DNA from: VRUE01 sp963780815
GTDB lineage: Bacteria; Actinomycetota; Thermoleophilia; Solirubrobacterales; 70-9
Assembly: GCA_963780815.1 (NCBI GenBank)
Contig: CAWADG010000005.1
Location: forward strand, 310,001-374,000
Reading direction: 5' to 3'
DNA length: 64,000 nt
The notes under the pieces were generated by a model that was not told the DNA's origin, did no database searches, and saw only the letters and a program-made list of their open reading frames with translations. A program made the position numbers and the translations under genes. This document shows positions 1 through 8,514 of the stretch, in pieces; within the stretch, counting starts at the first letter, position 1, and every line of letters begins with the position of its first letter.

Positions 1-525
1 GAATACCTCTCGAAGGTCGAGCCCAGCATCTGGAAGTACGAAGTCAGCGGCGACTGGCCGGTCAAGGGCGGCGAGGCAGCCGATGGCACCTCCGGGGTGG
101 TCGAAGCCGTCAGCGCGGGCGACGGGACGATCGGGTACGCCGACGCCAGCCAGGCCGGCGAACTCGGCATCGCGAAGATCAAGGTCGGCAGCCAGTGGGC
201 TGAACCAACGCCCGAAGCAGCCGCCAAAATCCTCGAGGAGTCGCCGGAAGCAAAGGAACTGGCCAAGAACGAATTCATGTTCCCGTTCGAAGTCGATCGG
301 AAGACCGAATCGCAGGGCGTCTACCCGATCATCCTCGTCTCCTACATGATCGCCTGCACCGAATACAGCTCCTCCTCGGAAGCGGCGCTCGTCAAGGCCT
401 ATCTCGAATACGTGATAAGCCCAGAAGGGCAGAAGATTGCGGCAGAAAACGCCGGCTCGGCGCCGCTTTCCAGTGCCCTGACGAAGAAGATCGAACCGGC
501 CGTCGCAGCGATCAAGACCTCGTAG
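1..525 (+). CDS. pstS: Phosphate ABC transporter substrate-binding protein PstS, 3' part
   Basis: Partial gene: it is open from base 1 and ends with TAG at 523-525, so only about the last 174 residues are present. The protein would be the extracytoplasmic phosphate receptor of the Pst importer. Visible PstS features are the GTIGYAD segment (residues about 41-47 of the fragment) that lines the binding cleft, a YPIILVSYMI segment, and a C-terminal YVISPEGQKIA helix typical of the family. It leads into pstC, pstA, pstB and phoU on the same strand. The signal peptide or lipobox lies outside the window. Family call is firm. Confidence 0.93.
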   Translation, partial: EYLSKVEPSIWKYEVSGDWPVKGGEAADGTSGVVEAVSAGDGTIGYADASQAGELGIAKIKVGSQWAEPTPEAAAKILEESPEAKELAKNEFMFPFEVDRKTESQGVYPIILVSYMIACTEYSSSSEAALVKAYLEYVISPEGQKIAAENAGSAPLSSALTKKIEPAVAAIKTS

Positions 526-548
526 CGACGTTGGATTCTGAGCGCACA

Positions 549-580
549 ACGGGGCCCCGCCGTTCGCGGCGGGGCCCCGT
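549..580 (+). terminator. Strong hairpin between pstS and pstC
   Basis: A perfect 14-bp inverted repeat (549-562 with 567-580) closes on a TTCG tetraloop, a very stable hairpin. No T-run follows. It sits in the 89-bp gap between pstS and pstC. The likely role is partial termination or 3'-end protection so that more receptor than permease is made, as is common for binding-protein genes; this is inference. Confidence 0.7.
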
Positions 581-614
581 GCGCTGTCCAGGGACCGACT
601 GATCAGATCGGCTG

Positions 615-1571
615 ATGGCGGCACACCCCGATACGACGACCAACGCCGGCCAGCTGCTGGCGATGGCGTCGGGCGGCCGTCGCGCGGCCGGCGACCGCGT
701 CTTCTCCTACCTCTCGATTGCGGCGGGCATGTCGGTCCTCGCCCTGCTCGTCGGTGTCGCGCTCTTCCTGGTGGTGGAAGCGATGCCTGCGATCACCGCC
801 GACTCCTCGAGCCTGCCGGAAGGCAAGAGCCTGATCGAGTACATCGCCCCCCTGGCCTTCGGCACGGTCCTGGCGGGAACGCTCGCCGTCGCCCTCGCGG
901 TCCCGCTCGCCGTTGCGGTGGCGATATTCATCAGCCACATCGCGCCGAAACGGCTCGTGCTGGTTCTCGGCTTCCTCGTCGACCTGCTCGCCGCCGTGCC
1001 GAGCGTCATCTACGGGCTCTGGGGGATCTTCGTCCTCGGCCCGGCCGCGGTGCCGGTGCTCCAGTGGCTCGAAGAAAAGCTCGGCTTCATCCCGTTCTTC
1101 GAGGGACCCGCCTCGGTGACCGGCCGGACGATGCTGGTGGCGGCGATCGTCCTCACCGTGATGATCCTGCCGATCGTCTCCGCCATCGCCCGCGAGGTCT
1201 TCTCGCAGACACCGCGCAAACTCCAGGAGGGGGCGCTGGCGCTGGGGGCGACCCGCTGGGAGATGGTCCGAATGACGGTCCTGCCATTCGGAAAATCGTC
1301 GGTGATCAGCGGCGCGATGCTCGGCCTCGGCCGCGCCCTCGGCGAGACCATGGCGCTGACGATCATCCTCTCGGTCTCGGGGGTCGTCACCTTCAACCTG
1401 ATCAGCCAGTCCAACCCCTCGACGATCGCGGCGAACATCGCGCTCGAATTTCCCGAGTCCTCGGGCGTCGCGATCAACACGCTGATCGCCTCGGGCCTGG
1501 TCCTCTTCGCGATCACCCTCGTCACCAACCTGATCGCGCGCGCGATCATCTCCGGCCAGACGATCGAGTAG
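615..1571 (+). CDS. pstC: Phosphate ABC transporter permease PstC
   Basis: 318-residue inner-membrane permease that pairs with PstA to carry phosphate from PstS. About six membrane segments are visible, starting at residues about 32-55, and the binding-protein-dependent transport signature is present (EGALALGATRWEMVRMTVLP, about residues 203-222), the loop that docks on PstB. ATG at 615 is the first start after the pstS-pstC hairpin. It abuts pstA with no gap (TAG then ATG), so the two are translationally coupled. Confidence 0.95.
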   Translation: MAAHPDTTTNAGQLLAMASGGRRAAGDRVFSYLSIAAGMSVLALLVGVALFLVVEAMPAITADSSSLPEGKSLIEYIAPLAFGTVLAGTLAVALAVPLAVAVAIFISHIAPKRLVLVLGFLVDLLAAVPSVIYGLWGIFVLGPAAVPVLQWLEEKLGFIPFFEGPASVTGRTMLVAAIVLTVMILPIVSAIAREVFSQTPRKLQEGALALGATRWEMVRMTVLPFGKSSVISGAMLGLGRALGETMALTIILSVSGVVTFNLISQSNPSTIAANIALEFPESSGVAINTLIASGLVLFAITLVTNLIARAIISGQTIE

Positions 1572-2639
1572 ATGGACGGCGGGATCGACACCACGAAGAC
1601 GTCGCTCATCGCCGGGCAGCTGCGTGGAGGAACGCTCCCAGGCTGGGCTCCATACGGCGTCATCGCCGGCTCGCTCGTGTTCACGGCGGCGGTGCTGGCC
1701 GCGGCCGGCTCCTTCAGCATCGCTCTGCTGATGGTCCTCGGGACGGTGGTCTCGTGCATCGCGATCTACGCCTGGTCGCGGGCGGTCGAGGGGCGGCGGC
1801 GGGCGCTCGATCGGCTGATGACCTTCGCGATCATCTCCGCCTTCGGCCTGGCCCTGATCCCGCTGCTCTCGCTGCTCTTCCAGGTGACGAAGCGCGGCCT
1901 GCCGGGGCTCGACTGGGAATTCCTCACCGGCAGCCCCCGCGGGATCATCAACGGCGGCGGCGCAGCACACGCGATCGTCGGCACGATCGTCATCACCGGC
2001 GTCGCGGCGCTGATCTCGGTCCCGATCGGGATTATGGCGGCGATCTACCTCAACGAGTACGGCAAGGGAAAGCTGCGGCGGGCCCTGACCTTCTTCGTCG
2101 ACGTGATGACGGGGATCCCCTCGATCGTCGCCGGCCTCTTCGCCTACGCCCTGTTCGCGATCTTCCTCGGCCCCGGAATCCGGCTCGGGATCATGGGATC
2201 GGTCGCGCTCTCGGTCCTGATGATCCCGATCGTGATCCGCACCTCGGAGGAGGTCCTGAAGATCGTCCCCAACCACCTCCGCGAAGCCGCCTACGCGCTC
2301 GGCACGCCGAAGTGGAGGACGGTCGTGAAAATCGTGCTGCCGACTGCGTTCGCCGGCCTGGTGACGGGGGTGATGATCGCGGTCGCCCGGATCGTCGGCG
2401 AGACGGCGCCGCTGCTGGTGACGACGGGGGTGGTCGACTCGATCAACACCAACCCGTTCTATGGGCGGATGCAGAACCTCGCGGTGTACGCCTACAGCGA
2501 GTACCGCACGCCGGGCGTTGACAAACAAGCCTCGTACGACCGGGCCTGGGCCGCGGCGCTTCTGCTGATCGTTATCGTGATGGTCCTCAACATCGTTGCG
2601 CGCCTCGTCTACCGTCGCTACAGAACGGAGATCAGGTAG
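1572..2639 (+). CDS. pstA: Phosphate ABC transporter permease PstA
   Basis: 355-residue partner permease of PstC. The EAA loop is clear (REAAYALGTPKWRTVVKIVL, about residues 237-256). The N-terminus is longer than in the E. coli protein and carries two extra predicted membrane segments (about 30-75) before the conserved core. It starts immediately after the pstC stop and is followed by pstB after 2 nt, consistent with one operon. Confidence 0.95.
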   Translation: MDGGIDTTKTSLIAGQLRGGTLPGWAPYGVIAGSLVFTAAVLAAAGSFSIALLMVLGTVVSCIAIYAWSRAVEGRRRALDRLMTFAIISAFGLALIPLLSLLFQVTKRGLPGLDWEFLTGSPRGIINGGGAAHAIVGTIVITGVAALISVPIGIMAAIYLNEYGKGKLRRALTFFVDVMTGIPSIVAGLFAYALFAIFLGPGIRLGIMGSVALSVLMIPIVIRTSEEVLKIVPNHLREAAYALGTPKWRTVVKIVLPTAFAGLVTGVMIAVARIVGETAPLLVTTGVVDSINTNPFYGRMQNLAVYAYSEYRTPGVDKQASYDRAWAAALLLIVIVMVLNIVARLVYRRYRTEIR

Positions 2640-2641
2640 CC

Positions 2642-3547
2642 GTGGAGGAAAGGAAGACAGGAGCGATCGTGGAACCGACCGGAGCGCGGGACGCTGAGAC
2701 CGAAGCGGCAGCCGCCGAGGTGATGGAAGCCAAATCCAGGGTCGGGCAGGCACCCGCGTCCATTCGCCGGGCGGCGACGATGCAGACCAGGGATGTGAAC
2801 CTCTATTACGGGGACTTCCACGCGGTCCAGAACGTCGACATGATGATCGAGCCGCACAAGGTGACGGCGCTGATCGGATCGTCGGGCTGCGGCAAGACGA
2901 CGTTCCTCCGCAGCCTCAACCGGATGCACGAGCTGACCACAGGGGCGAGGGTCGAGGGCGAGATCACGCTCGACGGCCAGGACATCTACGCGAACGGGAT
3001 CGACCCGGTGAAGGTGCGGCGGATGGTCGGGATGGTGTTCCAGGCCCCGAACCCGTTCCCGACGATGTCGGTCTACGAGAACGCCGCCGCCGGGCTCTCG
3101 CTCAACTCGGGCAGGGTCAAGAAGTCCGAGAAGGACGAGGTCGTCGAGCGCTCGCTGCGAGGCGCCCATCTCTGGAACGAGGTCAAGGACCGGCTCGAGA
3201 AGCCAGGATCGGGGCTCTCGGGCGGCCAGCAGCAGCGGCTCTGCATCGCGCGGGCGATCGCGGTCGAACCCGAGGTGCTGCTGATGGACGAGCCCTGCTC
3301 GGCACTCGACCCCGTCGCCACCCTGGCGATCGAGGACCTGATCGGCGAGCTCAAGACCCGCTACACGATCGTGATCGTCACCCACAACATGCAACAGGCG
3401 GCGCGGGCCAGCGATATCACCGCCTTCTTCAACCTCGAGGAAACCGGCAAGCCCGGCCGATTGGTCGAGACCGGGCCGACCGAAACGATCTTCACCAGTC
3501 CCAATGAGAAGGCGACCGAGGACTACGTCAGCGGTCGCTTCGGCTGA
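2642..3547 (+). CDS. pstB: Phosphate ABC transporter ATPase PstB
   Basis: 301-residue ATPase that powers PstCA. Walker A is GSSGCGKT (residues 79-86), the signature is LSGGQQQR, Walker B is VLLMDEP, and the switch His is in VTHNM. The GTG start at 2642 gives a 46-residue Glu/Ala-rich extension before the conserved core; ATG at 2780 would start exactly at the core (MQTRDVNLYYG) and is a real alternative. The TGA overlaps the phoU ATG (TGATG). Confidence 0.94.
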   Translation: MEERKTGAIVEPTGARDAETEAAAAEVMEAKSRVGQAPASIRRAATMQTRDVNLYYGDFHAVQNVDMMIEPHKVTALIGSSGCGKTTFLRSLNRMHELTTGARVEGEITLDGQDIYANGIDPVKVRRMVGMVFQAPNPFPTMSVYENAAAGLSLNSGRVKKSEKDEVVERSLRGAHLWNEVKDRLEKPGSGLSGGQQQRLCIARAIAVEPEVLLMDEPCSALDPVATLAIEDLIGELKTRYTIVIVTHNMQQAARASDITAFFNLEETGKPGRLVETGPTETIFTSPNEKATEDYVSGRFG

Positions 3548-4242
3548 TGCCCGAAGCACGCGTCGAATATCAGGAGGAACTCACAGCGCTCGAGGCCAGC
3601 GCGCTTGGCGGGCTCGAGCTCGTCAGCGGCGCCCTCAGCCGCACCCTCGAGGCGATCGAGCAGCAGGACGTCGAGCTCGCCCAGCTGGTGATCGCAGACG
3701 ACGACCGGATCGACGGTCGCTACCTGGAGGTACACCAGGCGCTGATCACGCTGCTGGCGACCCAGGCGCCGGTGGCCACCGACCTGCGCCTGATCTCGGC
3801 TCTCCTCCATGTCCTCAAGAGCGTCGAGCGGATGGGTGACCAGTGCGTGAACATCTGCAAGCTGATCCCCCTGACCGGCAACGAACCGCCCGCGGACGCG
3901 GAGATGGTGGGGCTGATCCTCAGCATGGGGACGCAGACGCGGGCCCTGATCGCGCAGTCGAAGCGGGCCTTCGAGGAGCGAAGCGTCGAGATGGCACGCG
4001 ACCTCGTCCGCCAGGACGACGCGGTCGACGACCTCAACCGTCAGTGCTTCGGCCTCGCCCTCGAGATCGGCGACGACCCGGACAGGCGCGAGTGGGCGAT
4101 GACGATGCTGCTTGCCGCCAGGGCGATCGAGCGGATCGGCGACAACGCAGTCGACATCGGCGAGCAGGTGGCATTCGTCGTCACCGGCCTCTTCAGAGAG
4201 TTCGAGGACGCCTCGCACCCCGAGGAGACCGTCCGTCCCTGA
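3547..4242 (+). CDS. phoU: Phosphate transport regulator PhoU
   Basis: 231-residue all-helical protein that links Pst transport to the phosphate sensor kinase and restrains uptake. Two PhoU repeats are visible, each with the metal-binding E/D-x-x-x-D helix: VLKSVERMGDQCVNICK and RAIERIGDNAVDIGEQV. The length is normal for the family. It shares one base with pstB, so it is coupled to the transporter. No sensor kinase/regulator pair is in the window. Confidence 0.95.
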   Translation: MPEARVEYQEELTALEASALGGLELVSGALSRTLEAIEQQDVELAQLVIADDDRIDGRYLEVHQALITLLATQAPVATDLRLISALLHVLKSVERMGDQCVNICKLIPLTGNEPPADAEMVGLILSMGTQTRALIAQSKRAFEERSVEMARDLVRQDDAVDDLNRQCFGLALEIGDDPDRREWAMTMLLAARAIERIGDNAVDIGEQVAFVVTGLFREFEDASHPEETVRP

Positions 4243-4314
4243 TGCCCTTCCGGTCCCCCGGAAAGCACGGGAATTCGGGTCCGGAACGTCTGACAAGATG
4301 AGAAACCGTCGCTG

Positions 4315-5223
4315 ATGCTCTGCGGAGCCATAGATATCGGGTCGAATACGACGCGCGTGCTCGTGGCGGAACCGGTCGATGGTCAGCTCATGAAGGTGAT
4401 GGAGCAGCGGGCTTACACCCGGATCAACAAGGCTCTCGATGACGACGGCGCGATCGTCCCGGAGAAGGTCGCCGAGGTCGCCGAGGTCGTCGCCACCCAG
4501 GTTCGGCTGGCGCGGGAGCTCGGCGCCGAGACGATTCGCGCGGTGGCGACCGCGGCGGTCCGCGAGGCGTCGAACGCAGACGCCGTCGCGACCGCGATCG
4601 CGGGGGCCTCTGGCGTCCCGGTCGAGATCCTCGGCGAGGAGGAGGAGGGGCGGCTGGCGTTCATCGGCGCGACCAAAACCCTCGGCCACCCGGTCGACGG
4701 CAAGGTCGGGGTGGTCGACGTCGGCGGCGGCTCGACCGAGGTGGTGCTCGGGAGGGTCCCCGGCGGGGTCGAACAGGTCCGATCCTGGCGGATCGGCTCC
4801 GGGACGCTCGCCGACGAGCTGATCTCCTCAGACCCGCCGTCGGCGGCCGAGATCCGCAGGATCCGCGAGCGGATCGAGTCCAACTTCGAGGGGGTCGAGA
4901 TCGAGCATCCCTCACAGGCGGTCGCGGTCGGCGGCAGCGCCACGTCGCTGCGGCGCCTGGTCGGCGCCGTGCTCGAGTACGAGACGCTCGAGCGCGGCGT
5001 CCGGATCCTCGCCGGTGAGCCGGCGGCCGACGTGGCCCGGCGATTCGAGCTCGATCCCGAGCGGGTCCGGATCCTTACTACCGGCGTCCTTCTGCTGGAG
5101 AAGGTCTCGGAGCTGCTCGGGCAGCCGCTTCAGATCGGCAAGGGCGGGCTCCGCGAGGGGGTCGTGCTCGACCTCCTGAACGGCAGGGCCAATGGCGCCC
5201 CCGCAGCCCGGCTGGCTGCCTGA
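4315..5223 (+). CDS. ppx: Exopolyphosphatase / guanosine pentaphosphatase family (Ppx/GppA)
   Basis: 302-residue member of the ASKHA superfamily that hydrolyses polyphosphate or pppGpp. The phosphate 1 loop is AIDIGSNTTRVLV near the N-terminus, the catalytic Glu region is GEEEEGRLAF, and the second nucleotide loop is VVDVGGGSTEVVLG, with a late VGGSATSLRRL motif. It is the short form without the C-terminal HD-like domain, as in the short actinobacterial forms. Its place between phoU and ppk1 favours polyphosphate turnover. Which substrate is preferred cannot be read from sequence. Confidence 0.9.
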   Translation: MLCGAIDIGSNTTRVLVAEPVDGQLMKVMEQRAYTRINKALDDDGAIVPEKVAEVAEVVATQVRLARELGAETIRAVATAAVREASNADAVATAIAGASGVPVEILGEEEEGRLAFIGATKTLGHPVDGKVGVVDVGGGSTEVVLGRVPGGVEQVRSWRIGSGTLADELISSDPPSAAEIRRIRERIESNFEGVEIEHPSQAVAVGGSATSLRRLVGAVLEYETLERGVRILAGEPAADVARRFELDPERVRILTTGVLLLEKVSELLGQPLQIGKGGLREGVVLDLLNGRANGAPAARLAA

Positions 5224-5261
5224 TTTCTCCCAAATTCGGGCTTTTCTTCTAGCCTCCTGCC

Positions 5262-5738
5262 GTGGCTCGTGCCAGGGAGATCTCCGACCTCGATTGCGAT
5301 GCGCCGTTCGCCGAGGCGGCGGCGCGGGTCATCGCGATCCGCTCCGATGAGCTCTTCGAGCACTCGCGCGGGGTCCTCGACACCGGCGACATCGAGCGCG
5401 TCCACGACATGCGGGTCGCGACCCGGCGGCTGCGCGCGGCGATGGAGATCTTCGAGGCCTGCTTTCCACCCAAGCGCTGGCGGCGGGCCCTGAAGCGGGT
5501 CAAGGAGCTGGCCGATGCGCTCGGCGAGCGACGAGACCGCGACGTCGCGATCGAGTTCCTCGGCGGATTCTCGGGCGAGGTCCGGGGGCCCGACCGCGAC
5601 CGCCTCGCCGCGGTGATTGCGGGCCTCCGCAAGGAGCAGCGAGAGGCCAACCGGCAGCTCGCGCCGGCGGTCGACGAGAAGCGCCTGCGGAAGCTCCGGC
5701 GCAGCCTCGGCAAGCTCGTCGAGGCGGCCGGAGAATGA
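5262..5738 (+). CDS. CHAD-domain protein, N-terminal half
   Basis: 158 residues, with one CHAD helix motif HDMRVATRRLRAA (about residues 48-60) and a basic face. CHAD domains bind polyphosphate (established for the family). A complete CHAD domain has two such helical bundles in about 300 residues; this gene holds only the first and the next gene the second. The GTG start is supported by a TAGCCT -10 hexamer ending 6 nt upstream (5250-5255), a leaderless arrangement. It ends in an ATGA overlap with the next gene. Confidence 0.8.
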   Translation: MARAREISDLDCDAPFAEAAARVIAIRSDELFEHSRGVLDTGDIERVHDMRVATRRLRAAMEIFEACFPPKRWRRALKRVKELADALGERRDRDVAIEFLGGFSGEVRGPDRDRLAAVIAGLRKEQREANRQLAPAVDEKRLRKLRRSLGKLVEAAGE

Positions 5739-6157
5739 GGGCACGGCGGGTCGAGGGTCTCGATTCCGAGGGATCGCTGCGCTCGAACGCCGGCCGGATC
5801 GTCGCCACCAGGCTCGATGAGCTCGGCGGGTTCGCCGACCAGGCGCTCGACCCGGACGCCGAGACCGCCCAGCACGACATGCGGATCGCCGCCAAGCGCC
5901 TCCGCTACGTCCTCGAGATCACCGAGTCGTGCTTCGGCGGGGAGGCGGTCGCCGCCCGCAAGGCCGTCCGCGAGCTGCAGGGAGTCCTCGGCGACATCCA
6001 CGACTGCGACGTGATGCTGCCGCGAGTCGACGGCATTCCCTCGCTGACGACCCTGCTGCGCGCCCGCCGCGAGCAGCTCGTCGGCGACTTCCATCACCTC
6101 TGGCAGGCCGAAGCCGGCCGCGGCACCTGGGCGGCGCTGGAGCGCAACCTCTTCTAG
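5735..6157 (+). CDS. CHAD-domain protein, C-terminal half
   Basis: 140 residues with the second CHAD motif HDMRIAAKRLRYVLE (about residues 48-62) followed by the conserved LQGVLGDIHDCDV segment. It overlaps the previous gene by 4 nt (ATGA), so the two halves are probably made together and assemble into one polyphosphate-binding unit. A frameshift in a formerly single gene, or a sequencing error, would give the same picture. The location beside ppx and ppk1 fits polyphosphate metabolism. Confidence 0.8.
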   Translation: MRARRVEGLDSEGSLRSNAGRIVATRLDELGGFADQALDPDAETAQHDMRIAAKRLRYVLEITESCFGGEAVAARKAVRELQGVLGDIHDCDVMLPRVDGIPSLTTLLRARREQLVGDFHHLWQAEAGRGTWAALERNLF

Positions 6158-6162
6158 CGCGC

Positions 6163-6197
6163 TTCACCACCGTTTCACAAGTTTCCCCTGCTAATAG
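6163..6197 (+). promoter_or_regulatory. Candidate Pho box and promoter of the PHP-glycosyltransferase gene
   Basis: Two TTCAC repeats start exactly 11 nt apart (6163 and 6174), the periodicity of actinobacterial and Bacillus PhoP boxes (GTTCACC-like units every 11 nt). A third, weaker TTCCC follows at 6183. An extended -10 (TG-C-TAATAG, 6189-6197) lies just downstream, so the repeats cover the -35 position as in an activated promoter. No PhoP-type regulator is in the window; the assignment rests on the pattern and the phosphate context. Confidence 0.5.
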
Positions 6198-6243
6198 CGA
6201 AGAATCAGGGGCGACATAAGAACCAATAGAGAGGGAGACACCG

Positions 6244-8514
6244 ATGACTTCCCGAGTTGACCTGCACTGCCATTCCACCGCCTCGCAGCTTTCGCGCCTC
6301 GGCGTCCAGCGCTCGCTGGGACTACCGGAGTGCGCAACGCCTCCCCAGGAGGTCTACGAGCTCGCCAAGCGCCGCGGGATGGACTTCGTGACGATCACCG
6401 ATCACGACACGATCGACGGCTGCCTCGAGCTCGAGGGCCGGCCCGACTGCTTCATCTCCGAGGAGCTGACCGCTCGCTTCGCCGGCGAGCCCCAGGCGGT
6501 ACACGTCCTCTGTTACGGGATCACTCTCGGAGACCATGACTGGCTGCAGGCACATGCCGGCGACGTCGAGGCCTGCGCCGCCTATCTTGACGAGAACCGG
6601 ATTGCGTGCGCGCTCGCGCATCCGTTCTACGACGTCGCCGCCCCGCTCACCCCGCGCCACCGGCGTCGGCTGGCTGAGCTGTTCCCGACCTGGGAGGTGC
6701 GCAACGGGTCACGCGCCCCCGAGCTGAACGCGCCGGCGGTGATCTACATCGAGACGCACGGCGGCACCGGGATCGGCGGTTCGGACGATCACGCCGGCGT
6801 GGACATCGGCAGAACCTTCACCGAGGTGCCGAAGGCGTCCACGCCGGAAGAGTTTCTGGCACGGCTCCTGAGCGCTGAGGCGGAGGCCTTCGGTGAGCAG
6901 GGCAGCGCCGCCAAGTGGGCCCACGCGGCGATGGCGCTGGCGACCCGCGCCCTCGCGCTCGATGGCCGGGTCGAGGGAGACGGTGCTCCTGACCCCGCCG
7001 TCGTCCTCAAGATCGCCCAGCGCGTCGTCGGCCAGGGCGCCGCCCGGGAAGGGGCGGTGGCCGCGGACATCGGTCCCGACGACGCCCGCCGGCTGCTGCA
7101 GACCTGGCTGACGTCGATCGGCCTCGATCTCCGCGGCCGGGCACTCCTGACCTACCTCCAGTCCGACTCCTTCTCCCACGCGAATCTCTACCGCCGGGCG
7201 CGCCGTGCCCACGAGCGGCGCCTGCGCTCGGCAGTCGCCGACGGCTCGCGGGCCGTGGTCGAAGGGAACCCTGCGGTCGCCTTCGGGGGGCTCTTCGAGG
7301 CACTGGTCCCGGCGATTCCCTACGCGCCGTCGGCCGCCTTCCTCGGAGCCGAGAAGGCGAAGCTGGCCCGACGCGACGGCGAGCGCAGGGTCGCGGTGAT
7401 CGTCGACGGGATCGCGTCGATGCACGGCGTCACCCACACGATCGAGCAGATACGCGAGCACGGGGTCCCGGGGTTCGAGGTCGAGGTGGTCGGCACCGAC
7501 CCCGGTGTCGACCGCCGGCTGCCGGCCGCGACCGAGCTCGAGGTTCCCTACTACGAGGGACTGGAGCTCGGGGTGCCCGGCCTGACCGATCTCGTCGAGA
7601 CCCTCGCCGAGGGCCGCTATGACCTGCTTCACGTCACCGCCCCGGGCCCGGCCGGCATCGCCGCGATGCTTCTCGGGCGGATCACCGGGGTGCCGCTGGT
7701 CGGCAGCTACCACACCGAGCTCACCGCGTACGCCGGCCTCCGAACCGGCGACGACGGCATCGAGGCGATGGCCCGGGCGGCGATCGCGGCCTTCTACAAC
7801 GCCCCCTCCGTGGTCCTCTCGCCGAGCCCGTCAGCCGATCACTCGCTTTCGGGGCTCGGGGTCGAGCCGGGCCGGATCGGGCGCTGGGAGCGCGGCGTCG
7901 ACGTCTCGCGCTTCGACCCGGTCAAGGCAGAACGCGACGCCTTCCCGGGTGAGATCAAGGTCCTCTACGCCGGCCGGATGACCCGCGAGAAGGGGGTCGA
8001 CCTGCTGGCCGAGGCCTTCCTCCGGGCGCGCCGCAGCGAGCCACGGCTCCACCTTCTGCTCGCCGGTGGCGGCCCCGAGGAGGGCGAGCTGCGCGAGCGG
8101 CTCGGGGGTGACGCGACCTTCCTCGGCTGGCTCGAGGGCGAGGACCTGGCCCGCGCCTACGCGAGCGCCGACATGTTCCTCTTCTGCTCGCGGACCGACA
8201 CCTACGGCCAGGTCGTCCTCGAGGCGGGGGCAAGCGGGCTGCCGGTCATCGCCGTCGCCGAGGGCGGGCCGGCGACGCTGGTCGAGAACAACCACACCGG
8301 CGTTCTCTGCCAGGCCGACCCCGACCACCTTGCCGCCGCCCTGCTGCGCCTCTCCGCCTCGCCGCTGCTGCGCCGTCGCCTCGGCACCTCGGGCGTCAGC
8401 GCGGCTCGCAAGCGATCCTGGGAGCGGTCGCTGGAGCAGCTCGCGGCCGGCTATCGCCAGGCTGCCGGTATCGCGGCCGTGGGCGGCAGGCAAGCCCCGG
8501 TTCGTGCTGCCTGA
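6244..8514 (+). CDS. PHP-domain metallophosphoesterase fused to a GT4 glycosyltransferase
   Basis: 756 residues in two parts. Residues 1-220 form a PHP domain with metal motifs DLHCHSTAS, TITDHDTIDG, AHPFYD and GGSDDHAG. Residues about 375-740 are a retaining GT-B glycosyltransferase: NTP-sugar site after YAGRMTREKGVDLL and the EX7E region VVLEAGASGLPVIAVAEGG. About 150 helical residues link them. A purine-rich SD (GAGAGGGAGA) precedes the ATG. Position inside the phosphate island behind a candidate Pho box suggests phosphate-saving glycolipid synthesis; substrate is not known. It overlaps ppk1 by 11 nt. Confidence 0.82.
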   Translation: MTSRVDLHCHSTASQLSRLGVQRSLGLPECATPPQEVYELAKRRGMDFVTITDHDTIDGCLELEGRPDCFISEELTARFAGEPQAVHVLCYGITLGDHDWLQAHAGDVEACAAYLDENRIACALAHPFYDVAAPLTPRHRRRLAELFPTWEVRNGSRAPELNAPAVIYIETHGGTGIGGSDDHAGVDIGRTFTEVPKASTPEEFLARLLSAEAEAFGEQGSAAKWAHAAMALATRALALDGRVEGDGAPDPAVVLKIAQRVVGQGAAREGAVAADIGPDDARRLLQTWLTSIGLDLRGRALLTYLQSDSFSHANLYRRARRAHERRLRSAVADGSRAVVEGNPAVAFGGLFEALVPAIPYAPSAAFLGAEKAKLARRDGERRVAVIVDGIASMHGVTHTIEQIREHGVPGFEVEVVGTDPGVDRRLPAATELEVPYYEGLELGVPGLTDLVETLAEGRYDLLHVTAPGPAGIAAMLLGRITGVPLVGSYHTELTAYAGLRTGDDGIEAMARAAIAAFYNAPSVVLSPSPSADHSLSGLGVEPGRIGRWERGVDVSRFDPVKAERDAFPGEIKVLYAGRMTREKGVDLLAEAFLRARRSEPRLHLLLAGGGPEEGELRERLGGDATFLGWLEGEDLARAYASADMFLFCSRTDTYGQVVLEAGASGLPVIAVAEGGPATLVENNHTGVLCQADPDHLAAALLRLSASPLLRRRLGTSGVSAARKRSWERSLEQLAAGYRQAAGIAAVGGRQAPVRAA

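Noticed and set aside
603..2753. 716-residue open frame on the minus strand opposite pstC-pstA
   Set aside because: Arg/Asp/His-rich antisense shadow of two well-supported genes; such frames stay open because of the very high third-position GC.
6199..6215. AATCAGGGGCGAC upstream of the PHP gene as a further copy of the uvrC/pgk element
   Set aside because: Only a short match next to, not within, the 76-bp element; neither conserved end nor the full core is present.
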